DNA of 64,000 nt, from assembly GCA_020746835.1 (NCBI GenBank), contig JAGPNK010000019.1, positions 456,793-520,792 of the forward strand, given 5' to 3'. The first letter of the stretch is position 1. Each line of letters starts with the position of its first letter. The notes under the pieces are model-generated. The model was given only the letters and a program-made list of their open reading frames with translations. It did no database searches and was not told the origin of the DNA. The position numbers were made by a program, and so were the translations under genes. The stretch is from Stachybotrys elegans. Taxonomy: Eukaryota; Ascomycota; Sordariomycetes; Hypocreales; Stachybotryaceae. Positions 45,311 to 57,519 of the stretch are shown here, in pieces.

Positions 45311-46973
45311 ATTATATAGATTTACTTAAAGGTTAAGAAATATTATTTATTATACTATAGTACAAACTATTAAAAAGTAGTACTCTCTATACTTTAGCTA
45401 ATACTCTTTTATTTTTACTTAAATTATTCTTTCTTTTATTTACTATACCTTTTAAATATAAGGCTTAAGGCTTTATATAAATAGTAAAGAAATATAGTTA
45501 ACTCTATTATTACTTAATTAAAGAACTACCTAAATATTATAAATCCCCTTATTATAAAATACTAAAAACTATATAGTTACTAATTTATACTAGCTTAATA
45601 TAGTAAAGCCTAGAAAATAGTCCCTTTACCCCTAGTCTATTCACTATTTAAAGATTCTATAAAAAGCTACTTATATCTCTCTATAAGGACTATAGTAATA
45701 TTACTACTTTTTATTTAGAAATACTTAGTAAACCACTACCTAACTACTTAAAAGCTATATCTAACTATATATAGAAATAGATTATCCCTTCTTTTATAAT
45801 TATTAGTATAGGTAATACTATAGCTAGGCATTAAATATAATAAAAACTTAGCTACCTACCTATAGTCTAAGTACTCTATAACTTTACTTATAATACTATT
45901 AATATTAAGTATATTATATAATATACTAGTTTTAGAAATTAAATCCCCTAGCTTATAGTATTTATAGATAATATTAGTATATATACTATAATTATAAGAT
46001 TCCATAGAATAATATAAAATACTAATTTTTATTAGTTTTTAATATTTACTAGATAGCTCATAATATCTACCTCCACGTGGATGTACCGCCATTTCTAGTC
46101 AGCCCAAGTTGCCAAATCCAGCTGCTCTCCCACCTAGGCCAGCCCCATATTTTAAGGCATCTTTCCATGCCATCCATGCTCACTACTTCCTAAAACAGAC
46201 CTGGCTCTCACCGCCTTCCCCATCCATCATTCTTTTCGCTCACGTGACTCACCGCCTACCCAAATGGGTCATCCCCAAATTCGTCCTCCTCCTCACCGCC
46301 TGCCTAATGTAGGCTGTCCCAAAATCTGTCCCAGCCTTCACCGCCTTCCTTATTTGCGTCCCAGATCCTGTCCCGCCTCTGACCGCCTACCCAATTCGTA
46401 ACTTACGCAATTCGGAATCCCAAATCTTGTCCATACACTCCCTTACATGGAAAGCCCAAGAAAAGGTCCCCATCACGGCCCAAACTTGGACTCAGCCATA
46501 GACCATGCGGTTGGGATATGACCCAAGATCAGGGTTCAAAATCGCCCTACCATCATGTAACCTTTTTGCTTGTTCTTGTTCTTGTCCCAGCTTTCAATGG
46601 CCATACTATGGACACGAATCAACTCTGTAGGATGGTTATATTTAGTACAGTATAGTATAGACATTACCCTAGGCAATGGTAACCAGGGGACCGCACAGCC
46701 AAGCTTCACTCATGCAGGCCACTCCTTATTACGTGATGCCAGGCATGCCTTGTACAAGGCGACCCCGACGATCCACCCTCCTCACTGATTAAGCGCTTGC
46801 ACACTCGTGCTCTCAGCCGATCCGTATGCCATACCTCTTCATCCCGAGACATATTAATAGTTACTCTTTGATTTTCCATCTTTCTGACGTGCCCTGATTT
46901 TTCCCACTCATCTTTCTCTCCTCCACTTGCCATACTCGTCACCAATCACCAGCAGCACCCATAGCCTGTACTT
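45311..46973. other. Transition out of the RIP block, no gene recognised
   Basis: The AT-rich composition ends sharply at about 46,080. From 46,080 to 46,440 there are irregular caccgcctNcc-type repeats in pyrimidine-rich sequence. 46,440-46,973 is the upstream region of the DUF3435 relic. No gene seen. Confidence 0.4.
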
Positions 46974-49410
46974 ATGGCTCGGGCGATGAACCTTCCCAGG
47001 CGGGCTATGCAGAGACGAAAGTTCTCTTGTCATAGACCTGCAACCAGGACTCATGAAAACCGAGTTACTCTGCCTGATCACTCGGAAGCCAGCGAGCATG
47101 TCTCTGAGGATAGCTCCGATGATTTTGATCCAGAACCTTCACGAACCGTTCACCTTCATGAAGCCTCGGGTGGCGATCTCGACTTTGACCCTGACCCTGA
47201 ATTGAATCTGGATTCTGGGTACGGTAGTGCGGAAGAAAACCCGGAGCAAGAATCTGCGTTTTACAATGACTTAATTGACCAATTCAACGCTGAAGGGCCA
47301 ACGATGGCTAGTCATGATGAAAACACGAAGAGATTGACAATTCCCGAAGAAAAGAAATGGAATACGTACAGTTACCCCCAAGCAACAAATAACTTTGTAG
47401 CTAACCTTGATTAGATTCTGTGAATTGACGGGATGAGAGCCTTTTGAGTCACTCAAGGCATGCAATGCATCTGTTTTCAAGGCCTACCTGCATTGGAGGC
47501 TAAAGAACTCTCGGGTCAAGAAGGAATCCTCCATCATGACATATTGGAATGTCCTGAGTATGGTCTATGCCCAGAAGACAGCCCGATGGATGGATGGGGG
47601 TGTCTTATATGACGTTGGTAATGTCAGTTAACCCCTATTTCTATACCTTGTATGAAAGTTTAACCCCGGGAGCAGTTCATCCGCACACTCGGTCTGGATA
47701 GATCCAAGAAAGACAAATCTGGCTTATATGTTGAAGATTTGGACTTGATTCTTCACTATCTTTATGTACGGGACGGCTTTGTGTATACCCATGAAAGGCT
47801 TCGCGTACAGCTGGCGCTGATTCTGATCATCGCTGGGGCCACTGCCACTCGGCCTAACGTACTTATTGGAAACGTGCTTTATAAGCATGCTGAGTTTCAG
47901 CTTTTCCCTCCATCGCCCGGCGGAACGCGCCCTTGACTTGGACTTGAGTTTAGTCTGGTTAACGTTAAGAAGTCAGCAGGCTCCTCCAAAATTCTTATTT
48001 TTGGATTCCACGAGGAACATACTCTTCTGCACGACCCTGTACTTTATATGCTGGCTCTAGCATTTGCCGATGGTGCATTCTTGAATGAATTTTCAAGTCC
48101 CGAGCAGATCTATGAGATTGAGGTTCTATCACACGTTGATTGGGTGCGGATTCTATGGAAGGCGAAGTGGGAAGACCGAGCCATCTTTCGCAGCATGGAA
48201 GGCTTGGAGGTATTGGCGAGTAAAGCTCTGAAATATGGCAGGACTAGGGGTGATTTGGTTCGGCTTGGTCGTGCACTTGGGTACGCCAAGATCCTGCAGT
48301 TCTATGACATTCGTCGAGGATCTGGCAAAAAGCTGAATGGTGAGTGAAACTGGCTAACCTTGAGAGTCTTGCTAACCATTCGCAGAGGCACTTACGCCCG
48401 AGGAAAGGAACCAAACCATGAACCACAGGCTAGGGGATTCCTCTACGTATGTGAGATATTATATGACAGATCTCATTGGCAATGATACCCAAGCCATCAT
48501 ATTCGGCGGCGATCCACAAACGGATTTCGTCAATATGATGGGTCGGCTTGAGCGGCACGGACTCGCCCCAATAGAATTGACAGAAGAACAGAAGCAAGAG
48601 GTTAGAGACAGCCCCGAGTTACTGGAGTGTCGCTAAAAAATGTCAGAAGCATTAGAGCTTCTCAAGAAGCAAGGCTACCGGTCTTATGTGGCTGCAAAGA
48701 AGGCTGGGAAGGGGCAGGATTACGAGAAACAGAAAAAGCGACTGGACAGCCTGAGAAAGAGGCTAGAGTCTAAGCGTTTGAAAGAAGAAATTGCAGCATT
48801 CCACAAGACGATACATGGCAAAGAGATTGCCCAGCAACTGAATGGCATGAAGCCGACGAAAGATGCATTAGCACCATCAACAGACGAATACGAGCTTGAG
48901 GAGAGAACCGAGGTGGTAGGCCTATTCTCCCAAGCTCCATATGTCACCACTCACGAGGAGCTATTTCAATGTCGACTGAAGCTTGTTTCAGCGCTTGCAC
49001 AGCTTTGCAATCGGCGGGAAAGCCCACGTTACTGCAAAGCCAAGCACGCTAGGTCCAAGCCAAGGGCCAATGTCCAGCCACAAGCCTCCATTCAACTGGA
49101 TTCGGAGGTCTCGGATAATGTTTCTATGGAAGAAAAACCCTCGGGGGGTCCAGGATCCAGGCTTGCTGGAAAGATCTGCCCGTTTTGCCAATGGCGAGAT
49201 TCAGAAGTCGGCAAAGCACAGCGGCAAAAGAGATGGCGCATTGATAGTCTGGCAAGGCACGTTCGCTCTCAACATCTTGAGCGGATTACAATGCCATTCC
49301 GATGCCCCTACAATGACTGTCAGGCAGTTCTGGGAACAAACGAACACTTTGCCAGCCATTTATCTCGAGCACACGGGGACAACTACCCACCATCAATAGT
49401 TGCAGGATAA
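46974..49410 (+). pseudogene. DUF3435 (tyrosine-recombinase-like) gene with C2H2 zinc fingers, broken
   Basis: An acidic N-terminus (46,974-47,414) is followed in another frame by F-E-S-L-K-A-C-N-A-S-V-F-K-A-Y-L and Y-W-N-V-L-S-M-V-Y, an intron (about 47,625-47,670), Y-V-E-D-L-D-L-I-L-H-Y, Q-L-A-L-I-L-I-I-A-G-A-T-A-T-R-P (box I Arg), a TGA at about 47,934, then D-P-V-L-Y-M-L-A-L-A-F-A-D, Y-D-I-R-R-G-S-G (box II Arg), intron 48,340-48,385 and M-N-H...Y-V-R-Y-Y-M (His and the expected catalytic Tyr region). A TAA follows at 48,634-48,636, then a coiled-coil basic region and two C2H2-like fingers (C-P-F-C...H-V-R-S-Q-H and C-P-Y-N-D-C...H-L-S-R-A-H) to 49,410. DUF3435 includes the captain recombinases of Starship elements and many captain-like relatives. 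At least three stops in the coding path make it dead. Confidence 0.75.
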
Positions 49411-50092
49411 GTTTTATACGAACTATCAATGAAGTTGAATAGTAAGATCACTGTAGGAGTTGCGCTATAAATGCCTACCTATCTTGCCTAGGCGTCTGAG
49501 GGATAATTCACTTGCTGCAAAGGCTAACACAAAACGGCATGAACTTATCGTTAGGTTAGGACGCTATGGTAATCTGCAAAACCCATGAGCGTGAGACACT
49601 GGAGGCGCTATTAGCAAGGCCCGCCATTTCCTGTAGAGCCAAGAAGGGTTGACCTGTCGCCACACACCTTGGGCGCTTATAATACCTAATTGTCTCTCCT
49701 AAATGATAGGGGTTACTCAGAATTGTATTCAATCTTGACGTGGCTCAACCTCTTGACTGTCTGCTGGTCTGCATCCAGACAGCCAAGCCATACTTTCGCG
49801 TTGTGTTTACAATTCACCACAAGAGATTGAAATGATTGGGCGTAGATGCAAAGCGGTGTTGCCAGCCTTACTACCCAGCTCTGTCGCCAGAAGTAATTGT
49901 GTATCGAGATGTAAAGCGTCAAAACTAAATCATTCTTAGCGGTAAGGGCAAGAAAAAGGGCCTTATTTCTACCCACGTGAGCAATTTGCGTAGCACAGAC
50001 AGTAACTTGGTCTGCAACCTCAAAAATTCTATCAGTCTAATTGATTGTATACTTGTGCCTCTTTCAAAGCCTATGGAGCGGAACTCGGTGAC
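49411..50092. other. Spacer, nothing firmly recognised
   Basis: Convergent region between the DUF3435 relic and the minus-strand relic at 50,093. A minus frame at 49,713-49,976 could be a continuation of the latter; I see no family. Confidence 0.35.
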
Positions 50093-51440
50093 TTAGGCAT
50101 TACAAGCCGAATCTAGCCCAAATTCGCTGATCTTCTTAAGGCGTTTCCAACTTATTAGCGATTCCGAAACCCAGAAATCTTCCGCTGACGGGCAATAGAG
50201 CGTGCGCAACGAATACTCAGGCTTGCGCTGGCGTTTGCGTTGTCGCCTCTGTATAACGGCAAAGCCATCATCAAAGCCCAAGTATGTCTCCATGAAGGCG
50301 GTAATCATGTCTTGATCCAAAATGTCGCTTCTTTTGACCCATCCACGAGATCCATCAAGCTTCCACTCCAAAAAGAATTCGTGCCTATCCCCTTAAGTGT
50401 GCGAAGGCAGCAAGCTTGTATTTGCCCCATATCTGCTGAATCAGCCCCCACGTACACAGAAGTTACAGTCTTGCTAGCCTAGCTAGAGCGTTAAAGAGGT
50501 ACTGTATTAGTACCTAGAGATACTTAGTACTAAGGCTAGCTATAGTAAGAAGAAAAGGTATCTCCCTCTCTTCTACTGGTTATTGGCTTATATCCCTGTT
50601 AGTGACCAGCTTGCTGCTTTCGCACACTTAAAGGGATAACGAGCCAAAAGACATGCTACTTCAAAAGTTTCTTTATTTTCTGTCTCTGGTTGACATTCCT
50701 TTGATAACACTCGCGCCTTCCTATCGGGCTTCAAAGGCTCTTTACACTTAGTCATGACCCTTTGCTTCCTATTAATGCAAGAACGTAGAGGCGGATTTAT
50801 TGTTTGATGTTCTCTAATTTGGGAGTGATGCGCTAAGAGTGTTCTTTATGACCTAAGTTTAGGCACACAATTGTGATTCTGCCACTGTGAATTATCATCC
50901 CTGCGTCGTTTTACAACTAGCGTTGGATTCTTAAAAGCAGACTGATGCTCTTCCTCGCGACCTCTCTTTATATATTGAGAGACACTAGGCGTTTCCTTAT
51001 TTTGTTGGCTTTAGTTCTGCACCTTCCGTTCTAATACCTCCTTGAGAATCTGTTTAATCATTGGAAGCTCATTATTATCTAAAGAGACTATCTCATCCTG
51101 ACATTTTTGACTATTATCGTTTCCATTGCTAGTCCGGGTTGGGTTTTGTTGCAAACTGCCTGATTCAGCAGTGGTGTCAGGCACAGATGATAGAGGAAGC
51201 CTTTTGGCTATGCTGGGAAGCAGTGAAGGTAATGTTCGAGGGCAAGAAGGCAGCGGCCCCTGTGATCGAGCAATGTCTTTGATAGCAAGGTCAAACTCTT
51301 AGAGACTTAGAAGCCTAATTGATAACAAAGGTTTAACGAAGCTCAGGAAAATTAAAGCCATTAACCTTGGCAAGTTTCTATATTGGACAGTCCCTGTAGA
51401 CAAGGCGCCATACTTATTTTAGAAACTCAGCATACTGATT
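50093..51440 (-). pseudogene. Unrecognised gene with CAA-to-TAA type nonsense changes
   Basis: The minus strand reads G-T-V-Q-Y-R-N-L-P-R (about 51,400), an intron of the form GTTAAT...AATTAG, then after one TAA E-F-D-L-A-I-K-D-I-A-R-S, a Ser/Pro-rich linker, and K-Q-I-L-K-E-V-L-E-R. The same frame continues past two further TAA codons (near 51,018 and 50,850) through lysine-rich sequence to about 50,590. A different frame at 50,371-50,093 (with H-E-F-F-L-E-W-K and S-R-G-W-V-K-R-S-D-I just before and at its start) gives a C-terminal domain. That last part is loosely chromodomain-like (W-x-W-V pattern) but too uncertain to name. Stops fall where Gln is plausible, as RIP would leave. Confidence 0.45.
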
Positions 51441-53639
51441 TTTAGGTTATAAAATCCTTCAATCAGTAAGAAGTAAAGTATGACTCAATTGCCTTGAATA
51501 GACAGCCCTGGGGAAATGCTGCGCTTATATATACATAATGGGAAGCTCTTTAAAGGGGCTAATTCCCTATCTCATGTATAAGCCACCGCACGATTCCTTG
51601 TCTTGCATTCTATACATGGAAACACATGGCTATATTTACGCCACCTAAGACAGCTACTTAGTTATTTACATCTAATAAGGCATATAAAATAGCCTAATTA
51701 ACACAAAGCTACCTCTATGTATGCATTACAAGCTAGTATAGCATAGCAAAGCTGGGGTTATTTGTATGCCTATCTAACTATAATGCACTGCCAAGATATC
51801 ATATATACTATTGTACTATCAATAGAACTGGCTCCTATGGGTTTACTTAGAAATATATACCACCATTATATACACAAGGCATACTTTTTAGCCTGGAGAA
51901 GCCTAGAGTACCTAACTACTGTTATATATAAAGATCTATGCGTTGCATTGCATATAGCATGGCATACACTCTTTCACCGATTATTATTAGGGAAAGCAAG
52001 ACTAAGGATGGAAATCTTAGCCTTCCTGGAGTTGGCTCAGCCATTAAGCACAATAACAGACAAGTTTAATCCTATATACTAACTGCCTTTATACACAGCC
52101 TAATTAACTTATATAGTTAGAGGTATGTTAAGGTATATATAGTGGTGGCTGGGTTATCTCCAGAAAGGCTATAATACCTTATTAGTAATAAGCTATTAAA
52201 ATACTCCTTATACGTCTTAGAATAATCTAGTTGGGAAGGCTACTTATAGAACTTATATTATTGGAATTAGAGAGTTCCTTAGTATAGGTTACTAGGAGTA
52301 TAAAAGCTTAGCACATATTAACTCTGTCTGGATGCCCCTAGGATACCCTGGAATGATTTCTAGGTCCTCAATATAGAAGAGATATAATGGTATATATACA
52401 AAGAAAGAAAACGAATGATTTACAATGTTTTATTTAAAAAGGGATTATAAACCAGCACAATAACTAAATGTTTAAATATTTAAATATGCTTTTGTATTCT
52501 ACTTATATGGGCAGGAACTTAACTAATGTTTGTTAAATGCTTACATTAAGCAATACCTATAGATGTAAAGGCAGACAATAAAACCAAGACCAACTTCACT
52601 GCATCTAACCATAAAAGCAATGAGCCTCCTTTTCTTCTTCTCTTTTTCTTTCTTCTAGCGTGTAAAATTTTGTTTTTTAAGAAGGAGTAGCTCTACTACA
52701 TAGTTATAAAAGGCAGTTTCTCCTAGGAGTAGACTCTTAAGCCATCCTATATAGCTCTGTGGATTATAACTTTAATATAATCTATAGAGCATTACAATTT
52801 TACTAGTATATTATGCAAAAAACATCTGTTTTTCTATTAGTAGTGGCTTATAAATTACATGAGATACTAACCTTAGCTATCTTTCTCACGAATATTAACC
52901 AACTATAGAGGAGAGAGTGTTTTAATGAGTTAAGATTAGGCATTTTGGTGAACATAGGCAAAGCTAGTAGTAGGAGCTAAAGTTTAACACAGATTCTTTA
53001 AAGACAGTAACACAATGGCCATTTTATATATATAAGCAGAACTTTATCCCATGTAACTCTAATCACCCAAAGAACATTATATCCTACTAATTACACATAC
53101 TATCTTAAGGCAGTGCCAGCTAGAAATAGCCACAAGCAGTCTTATACATAGTAGCCTGAATCATAACCAAAGTCAGGGGCTGGCTTTCCGAGGACTACAA
53201 GCATCTATTTCAGTTAGTATAACCAATTTAACCAGCTATCTAATATAGCCAATTAAAGCGGATGTTCTAGTTCTTAATCTCAAACTATATGCCTAGGTGG
53301 CTTCTAATATAAGCATTATGACTAATCTCCATAATGAGAAGGGCAGTGCAGAACGTATAAAAAGCATTATATTGCATTTATTTTACTATGCCTTATAGCT
53401 AAGTTAGGAGGTTAATATAGAGAAAGCCAAGGGCAATATTTAGCATTACTATAGGAAAGGATTAACAGTCAGGCTAACTGGAGACTTCATTTACCTATAG
53501 TACTTCTACAGTAATGGCTACACTACTCGAGCCAGGGCAGATACATTTGTGGCTTAGAGTAGCCCCTTGACAATGCTCTATTGCAACCCTATATTAACTC
53601 ACGCAGAGCACGCAGAGACTTTTTCAGCTATTCATGAGT

Positions 53640-54290
53640 ATGCGTCTCATTAACATAATCATTTACACCACCATGAGGTATTGCTCAGGCTGCTCTAAAC
53701 GCCAAGAATCATTAGCCCCTAAACGGCTTCATTAGGTCGCAGTCTAACCTAGGAAGCCCAGTGGCTGAATAATATAGGCGAGGCTGCCTTGACACGTGCT
53801 CAAGCTCAGAGAGTGTCTAGTCGCTAAACTTTACTTTCGGCTTCCACAGTCTAGCGTATAACACTTATGCCCTTAAGTAGATCATATAACTAAACTTAAC
53901 TCTTAGTCCCACAGTCGCTTGAGCCTTCTTTAGGTCTATTTTACCTTCAGCTATAGGGGGTTTAGTTATTCACCTATATGGGCTCAGTCACCTCTAGACT
54001 ACAATGCACGCTATGTCAATCTTAGCCTTTACTAGTGGCTATACTCTTATCAAGCATTAGCTACAATACTAGATCAATTACATTAAAGCTAGTCCTCCAT
54101 AATATAACTCTAAATCTGCCTTAATAGAGTGGTGTAATTATCCTGGATTATAGACTCTCAAAATAACAAGGTGGATACTCAACTATATATTATACACTGC
54201 TATCCTGGCTAGCTAGTGAAATAGAAAGGAGATTCATATAACAGAATCGTTATTAAAGCTAATGTATAAAGACCAAGCGAGACCACATGG
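53640..54290 (+). pseudogene. Possible RIPed coding sequence, family unknown
   Basis: One plus frame reads like protein for about 200 codons (A-Q-A-A-L-N-A-K-N-H, F-I-R-S-Q-S-N-L-G-S-P-V-A-E, F-R-S-I-L-P-S-A-I-G-G-L-V-I-H-L) with stop codons scattered where Gln, Trp or Arg could stand. I do not recognise the family. It could be chance in a biased sequence. Confidence 0.25.
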
Positions 54291-55456
54291 CTAGGAGCTT
54301 CTATATAAGTATGTTACTTTCTCCCTCCTATCCCTCTTCTTCTTCTTCCTTTCTTTTTCCACTCTCTGTCTCCTCAAAGGTTCTGTTATCGCTCCTCCTC
54401 CACGTCGTGCTATTCTACTTAACATCTTCAGTCTCTCTTTCTAGCTGCTTGTCTTCATGTCTCCAGCCTGCTACCAGCCTTACAGCTTACATCAGGATCC
54501 CTTGGGACTTAAACCTCAACATAGCCAAGAGCATAGGCAAGGATCCTCCAGGGGGGTTCACTCTAGTCAACAACAGCCTGTTAACACTTTTCACAGCTCT
54601 TCTAGCAACACTAACCTTTCCAATCTAGATTATAATAGTATCTTTCTCTAGCTAGATGCTTAAAACCTACAAACTACTTGTTTAGGCTTTTTCTTTAGCC
54701 AGCACAAAATTAAGATTAAGATTATCCCCATTAAAGATTAAACCTAGAAAAGCCAGGCTAGTATAAATACTATTAACCTAACAGACAAGGATACTACCTC
54801 TTAAGTCTCTGGTTTAAATACTATTAACCTAATAGACAAGGGTACTACTACTTAAGTCTCTATTACTTCTCTATATAGCATTAAGTACTTAGGGTATAGT
54901 AAACCTATAGAGAATGCCTATATCCTAAGCAATTATAGTTATGTAAGTTACATTACACTTCTATCTTTACTCTATAATACTTATATAATACAGATGTATT
55001 ATAATAGCTATCTACCTAAGGCAAAAAGATACTACAATAGTAATTATAAAGATAGGTGCCTCAAGTATAGCTTAACATTGCCATATTGGTTTCAATATAT
55101 TCTATATACTCAATATAGTAGACAACTTATTTAAAAAGCGCTAGAGCTTTCTCATAAGTGCTCTATCTATTATGAAACAGAGGTTAATAAGTAGGTATTA
55201 ATAAAGCCATATAGTAGATAACTTATATACACCCAATCTTAAGAGGTTATCACTAACCTAATTTATTTTATAGAGTACTTATTTTACAAGCAATACTATC
55301 TAGAAGTATAGAAGATCCTTCCTAATACCAAGTGCTTTTACTATCACTAGCTAATGCATGCAATGCAAAAATTTATAATGCTCTTAAATAGCATTTGATT
55401 TTCTTAAGTTATCTATTTATACTGAAAATATAGCAAATTGACTTCATTATACTTGC

Positions 55457-55477
55457 TTTTTTTTTTTTTTTTTTTTT
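55457..55477. repeat. Run of 21 T
   Basis: A pure T run at 55,457-55,477 within AT-rich sequence. It could be the A tail of a minus-strand retroelement or simple slippage; no element body was recognised to its right. Confidence 0.6.
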
Positions 55478-55799
55478 ACATAATTAGAAGGTATTAATGG
55501 CCTAGGATATAGATAGAGAATAATAATTATTGTTCTTTTGAATTCTATTTGCTCGTTATATTTATTTTAAGATTCTTCTAGTCTATATACTTCATAGATC
55601 CTCCTGGGACATAATAGGTATATATATTCTCACACTCTCTAGTAGTAAAAGGCTTTTCAATAGAATAATAGACACTTAAATATAGACAGTATTGTTTACT
55701 AGCAAGAAATCCCTCTCAAGTTCCCCCTGAGGGAAAGAGCTAGCTATTTACTCTCAATAGCCCTAGGGTTAATATAAAACAAGGCATTCTATATAGGAA

Positions 55800-55852
55800 T
55801 GTAAAGATCGTCAGAATCAGTCATTGGCTGCAGCCAGAGAACAATACTAGCC
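55800..55852. repeat. Short fragment of the 34.4-kb dispersed repeat
   Basis: About 45 bases match the core of 34,632-34,675 (agatcgtcagaatcag.cattgg, then gcagccagagaacaata). It marks a further, mostly lost, copy. Confidence 0.55.
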
Positions 55853-56199
55853 TTATAATATATTATATAACTAATACCTATTACTACAATAAAATCAGGT
55901 TTAAGACCTAACTTAGAAAGAAGAAAATCGATCTTGGAGCTCATCTAACTCAATGTCCTTACTTAAATCTTTTTCAAAATCTCCTTGGCTTAGTTTAGAC
56001 AGGTCACCTTCAGTATATAATTCTTTAGATAAACTTTCATTACTATCTAAAGTGTTATCATTTATATCTCAATATACATTCCACTTAGGTAGTTTAATAC
56101 TTCCCTTATAGTACTATATTTCTAAGGAATGCATCTATCTTTGCCATTTACTATTTCTAATATTATTACAACTGCATGGCCTATAAAGAGGATTCTCAT

Positions 56200-57260
56200 T
56201 TGCCTTTAGACGGGCCCCAAGATCCAATCCTGTAGCCGGGCATAACCTCGGGCCTAGTTTCAGCTCCTGTTTTAGCTGATCAAACGGAAATACATCCAGG
56301 ACCAGAGCATATACCTTCTCCAGACGCAGTTATAGAAGTTGCCGAGGAAGCCAGTCAGCGCTTTCCCTGCGCTAAGCCCACAGCACTTGGCCGCCCTCCT
56401 CCTCTGTTGTCCATACATATTGTTCCTTAGCCCCCTGCTATACTGGGCAGCCCAGCTCTAGTCTCACCAAGCGCTGCCACCGAAGCACCTTAGACTAAAG
56501 AGGTGTCTATCGTCCGCGATCCTTTGGTTCGGTTGCCACCGCGTTATGATTCTCCGGAGGCCATTTATTCGAGATATGTCACCACAAGAAGCGCATGGTA
56601 CACCGCGCAGCCCCGCGGCGGTATCAAAACCAATCAGCAATATCGCAAGGCGAAGGGGCTTCCGCAAAGCACGACAAAAAGAGCTACAAATGGTGCCTAG
56701 ATTTTAAGCAGATGTCAAAGCGTTGCGTGACTCGAACAGAGTCGCGAGAATGGACGAAGGAGGAAATGATGGCATATCTAGATTGGTGCAGTGCAGAAGA
56801 TAAACGCGTTGAAGCCCAAGTTCAGTTCAGTTCAGTTCAGTTCTATTCCTACTCGGTTGTGGCCGCCAATGACTAAAGCAGCTATACCCGGTTAGCAGGA
56901 CCTGGCAGACAGCCGAAGCATCCCCAAGGAGACACCCCACTTCGCCCCATTGTTGAAATGCTTTAGCATGTCCACGAGTATCTCGACCAGAGACACCAGA
57001 CATTAATGCCCTGGAAGAGTTTCGCGCCCACAACATCGTGCTTGGTCCGGAGGTACGAGATGAGCGACGGTTATTAGATGATGAGGAGGTAGATGGTGCC
57101 ACACAGCACAGAGGCCGCATTTCTCAGTTAAGTCTCAGTGGCTTGGCAGAAGAAATATGAAAGGAGATTGTTAGGTCCTCTTTCTAGCTCGTCGATGATG
57201 TGCATGAAGTACTCAAGGATTTTTTTCGTTTGCTATCGATCGCTCTTTTAGAGCTAGGCA
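56200..57260 (+). pseudogene. Degraded member of a repeated fungal gene family of unknown function
   Basis: Coding pieces follow in order on the plus strand. E-H-I-P-S-P-D-A-V-I-E-V-A (about 56,310) is followed by R-Y-D-S-P-E-A-I-Y-S-R-Y and Y-T-A-Q-P-R-G-G-I-K-T-N-Q-Q-Y (56,503-56,650), then a frame change. Next come Y-K-W-C-L-D-F-K-Q-M-S-K-R and R-E-W-T-K-E-E-M-M-A-Y-L-D-W (56,690-56,815), with a Myb/SANT-like W-T-K-E-E start. After a pentamer repeat another frame gives A-L-E-E-F-R-A-H-N-I-V-L-G and D-D-V-H-E-V-L-K-D-F-F (57,010-57,230) with stops. I recall similar sequences as recurrent hypothetical proteins in fungal accessory regions but cannot name a family. Confidence 0.4.
56821..56843. 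repeat. TTCAG pentanucleotide repeat at a coding break
   Basis: Four and a half units of ttcag lie exactly where the coding reading of the 56.2-kb relic changes frame. Slippage here is a simple cause of that break. Confidence 0.75.
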
Positions 57261-57519
57261 AGCAGTAGTTTTAATTGATTTAAGGCGTTGTGGTTAGATT
57301 CTGGGTTGAGTTGTCCCTTAAGTGCAGTGTACCACTTAGTGGAGTGTACCACTTAATGGAGTGCACCACACATAATGGGATATATTATGACATATACAGC
57401 AAGGAATACTACATTGCCATATAGCAACTTTTATCCATCCATTCCCTTATATATATATAAGCCTTTATTAATTAGACTGTATATATGAACCTCAGGCTCT
57501 TATTCCCTAGAGTATTGAT

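Larger units (their letters stand above)
35216..46080. other. AT-rich RIP block
   Basis: From 35.2 kb the sequence loses CpA and TpG almost completely while TpA is in great excess; remaining C sits mostly in CC or CT. Runs such as tagta, ctaga and ttaaa dominate. This is the composition left by repeat-induced point mutation (C to T, favouring CpA) acting on repeats. It contains the separately listed duplicate, LINE, satellite and tandem arrays. No intact gene is present. Confidence 0.85.
51441..56190. other. Second AT-rich block, mostly unassigned
   Basis: Composition is AT-rich but less extreme than 35-46 kb, and CpA is still present in places. Open frames at 51,762-52,082 and 54,287-54,628 show no family. 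A degraded protein-like reading lies at 53,640-54,290 and a small repeat fragment at 55,800-55,852. The rest holds nothing I can name. Confidence 0.45.

Noticed and set aside
55457..55477. Poly-A tail of a minus-strand LINE
   Set aside because: No reverse transcriptase or other element body could be read to the right, so the T run is reported only as a repeat.
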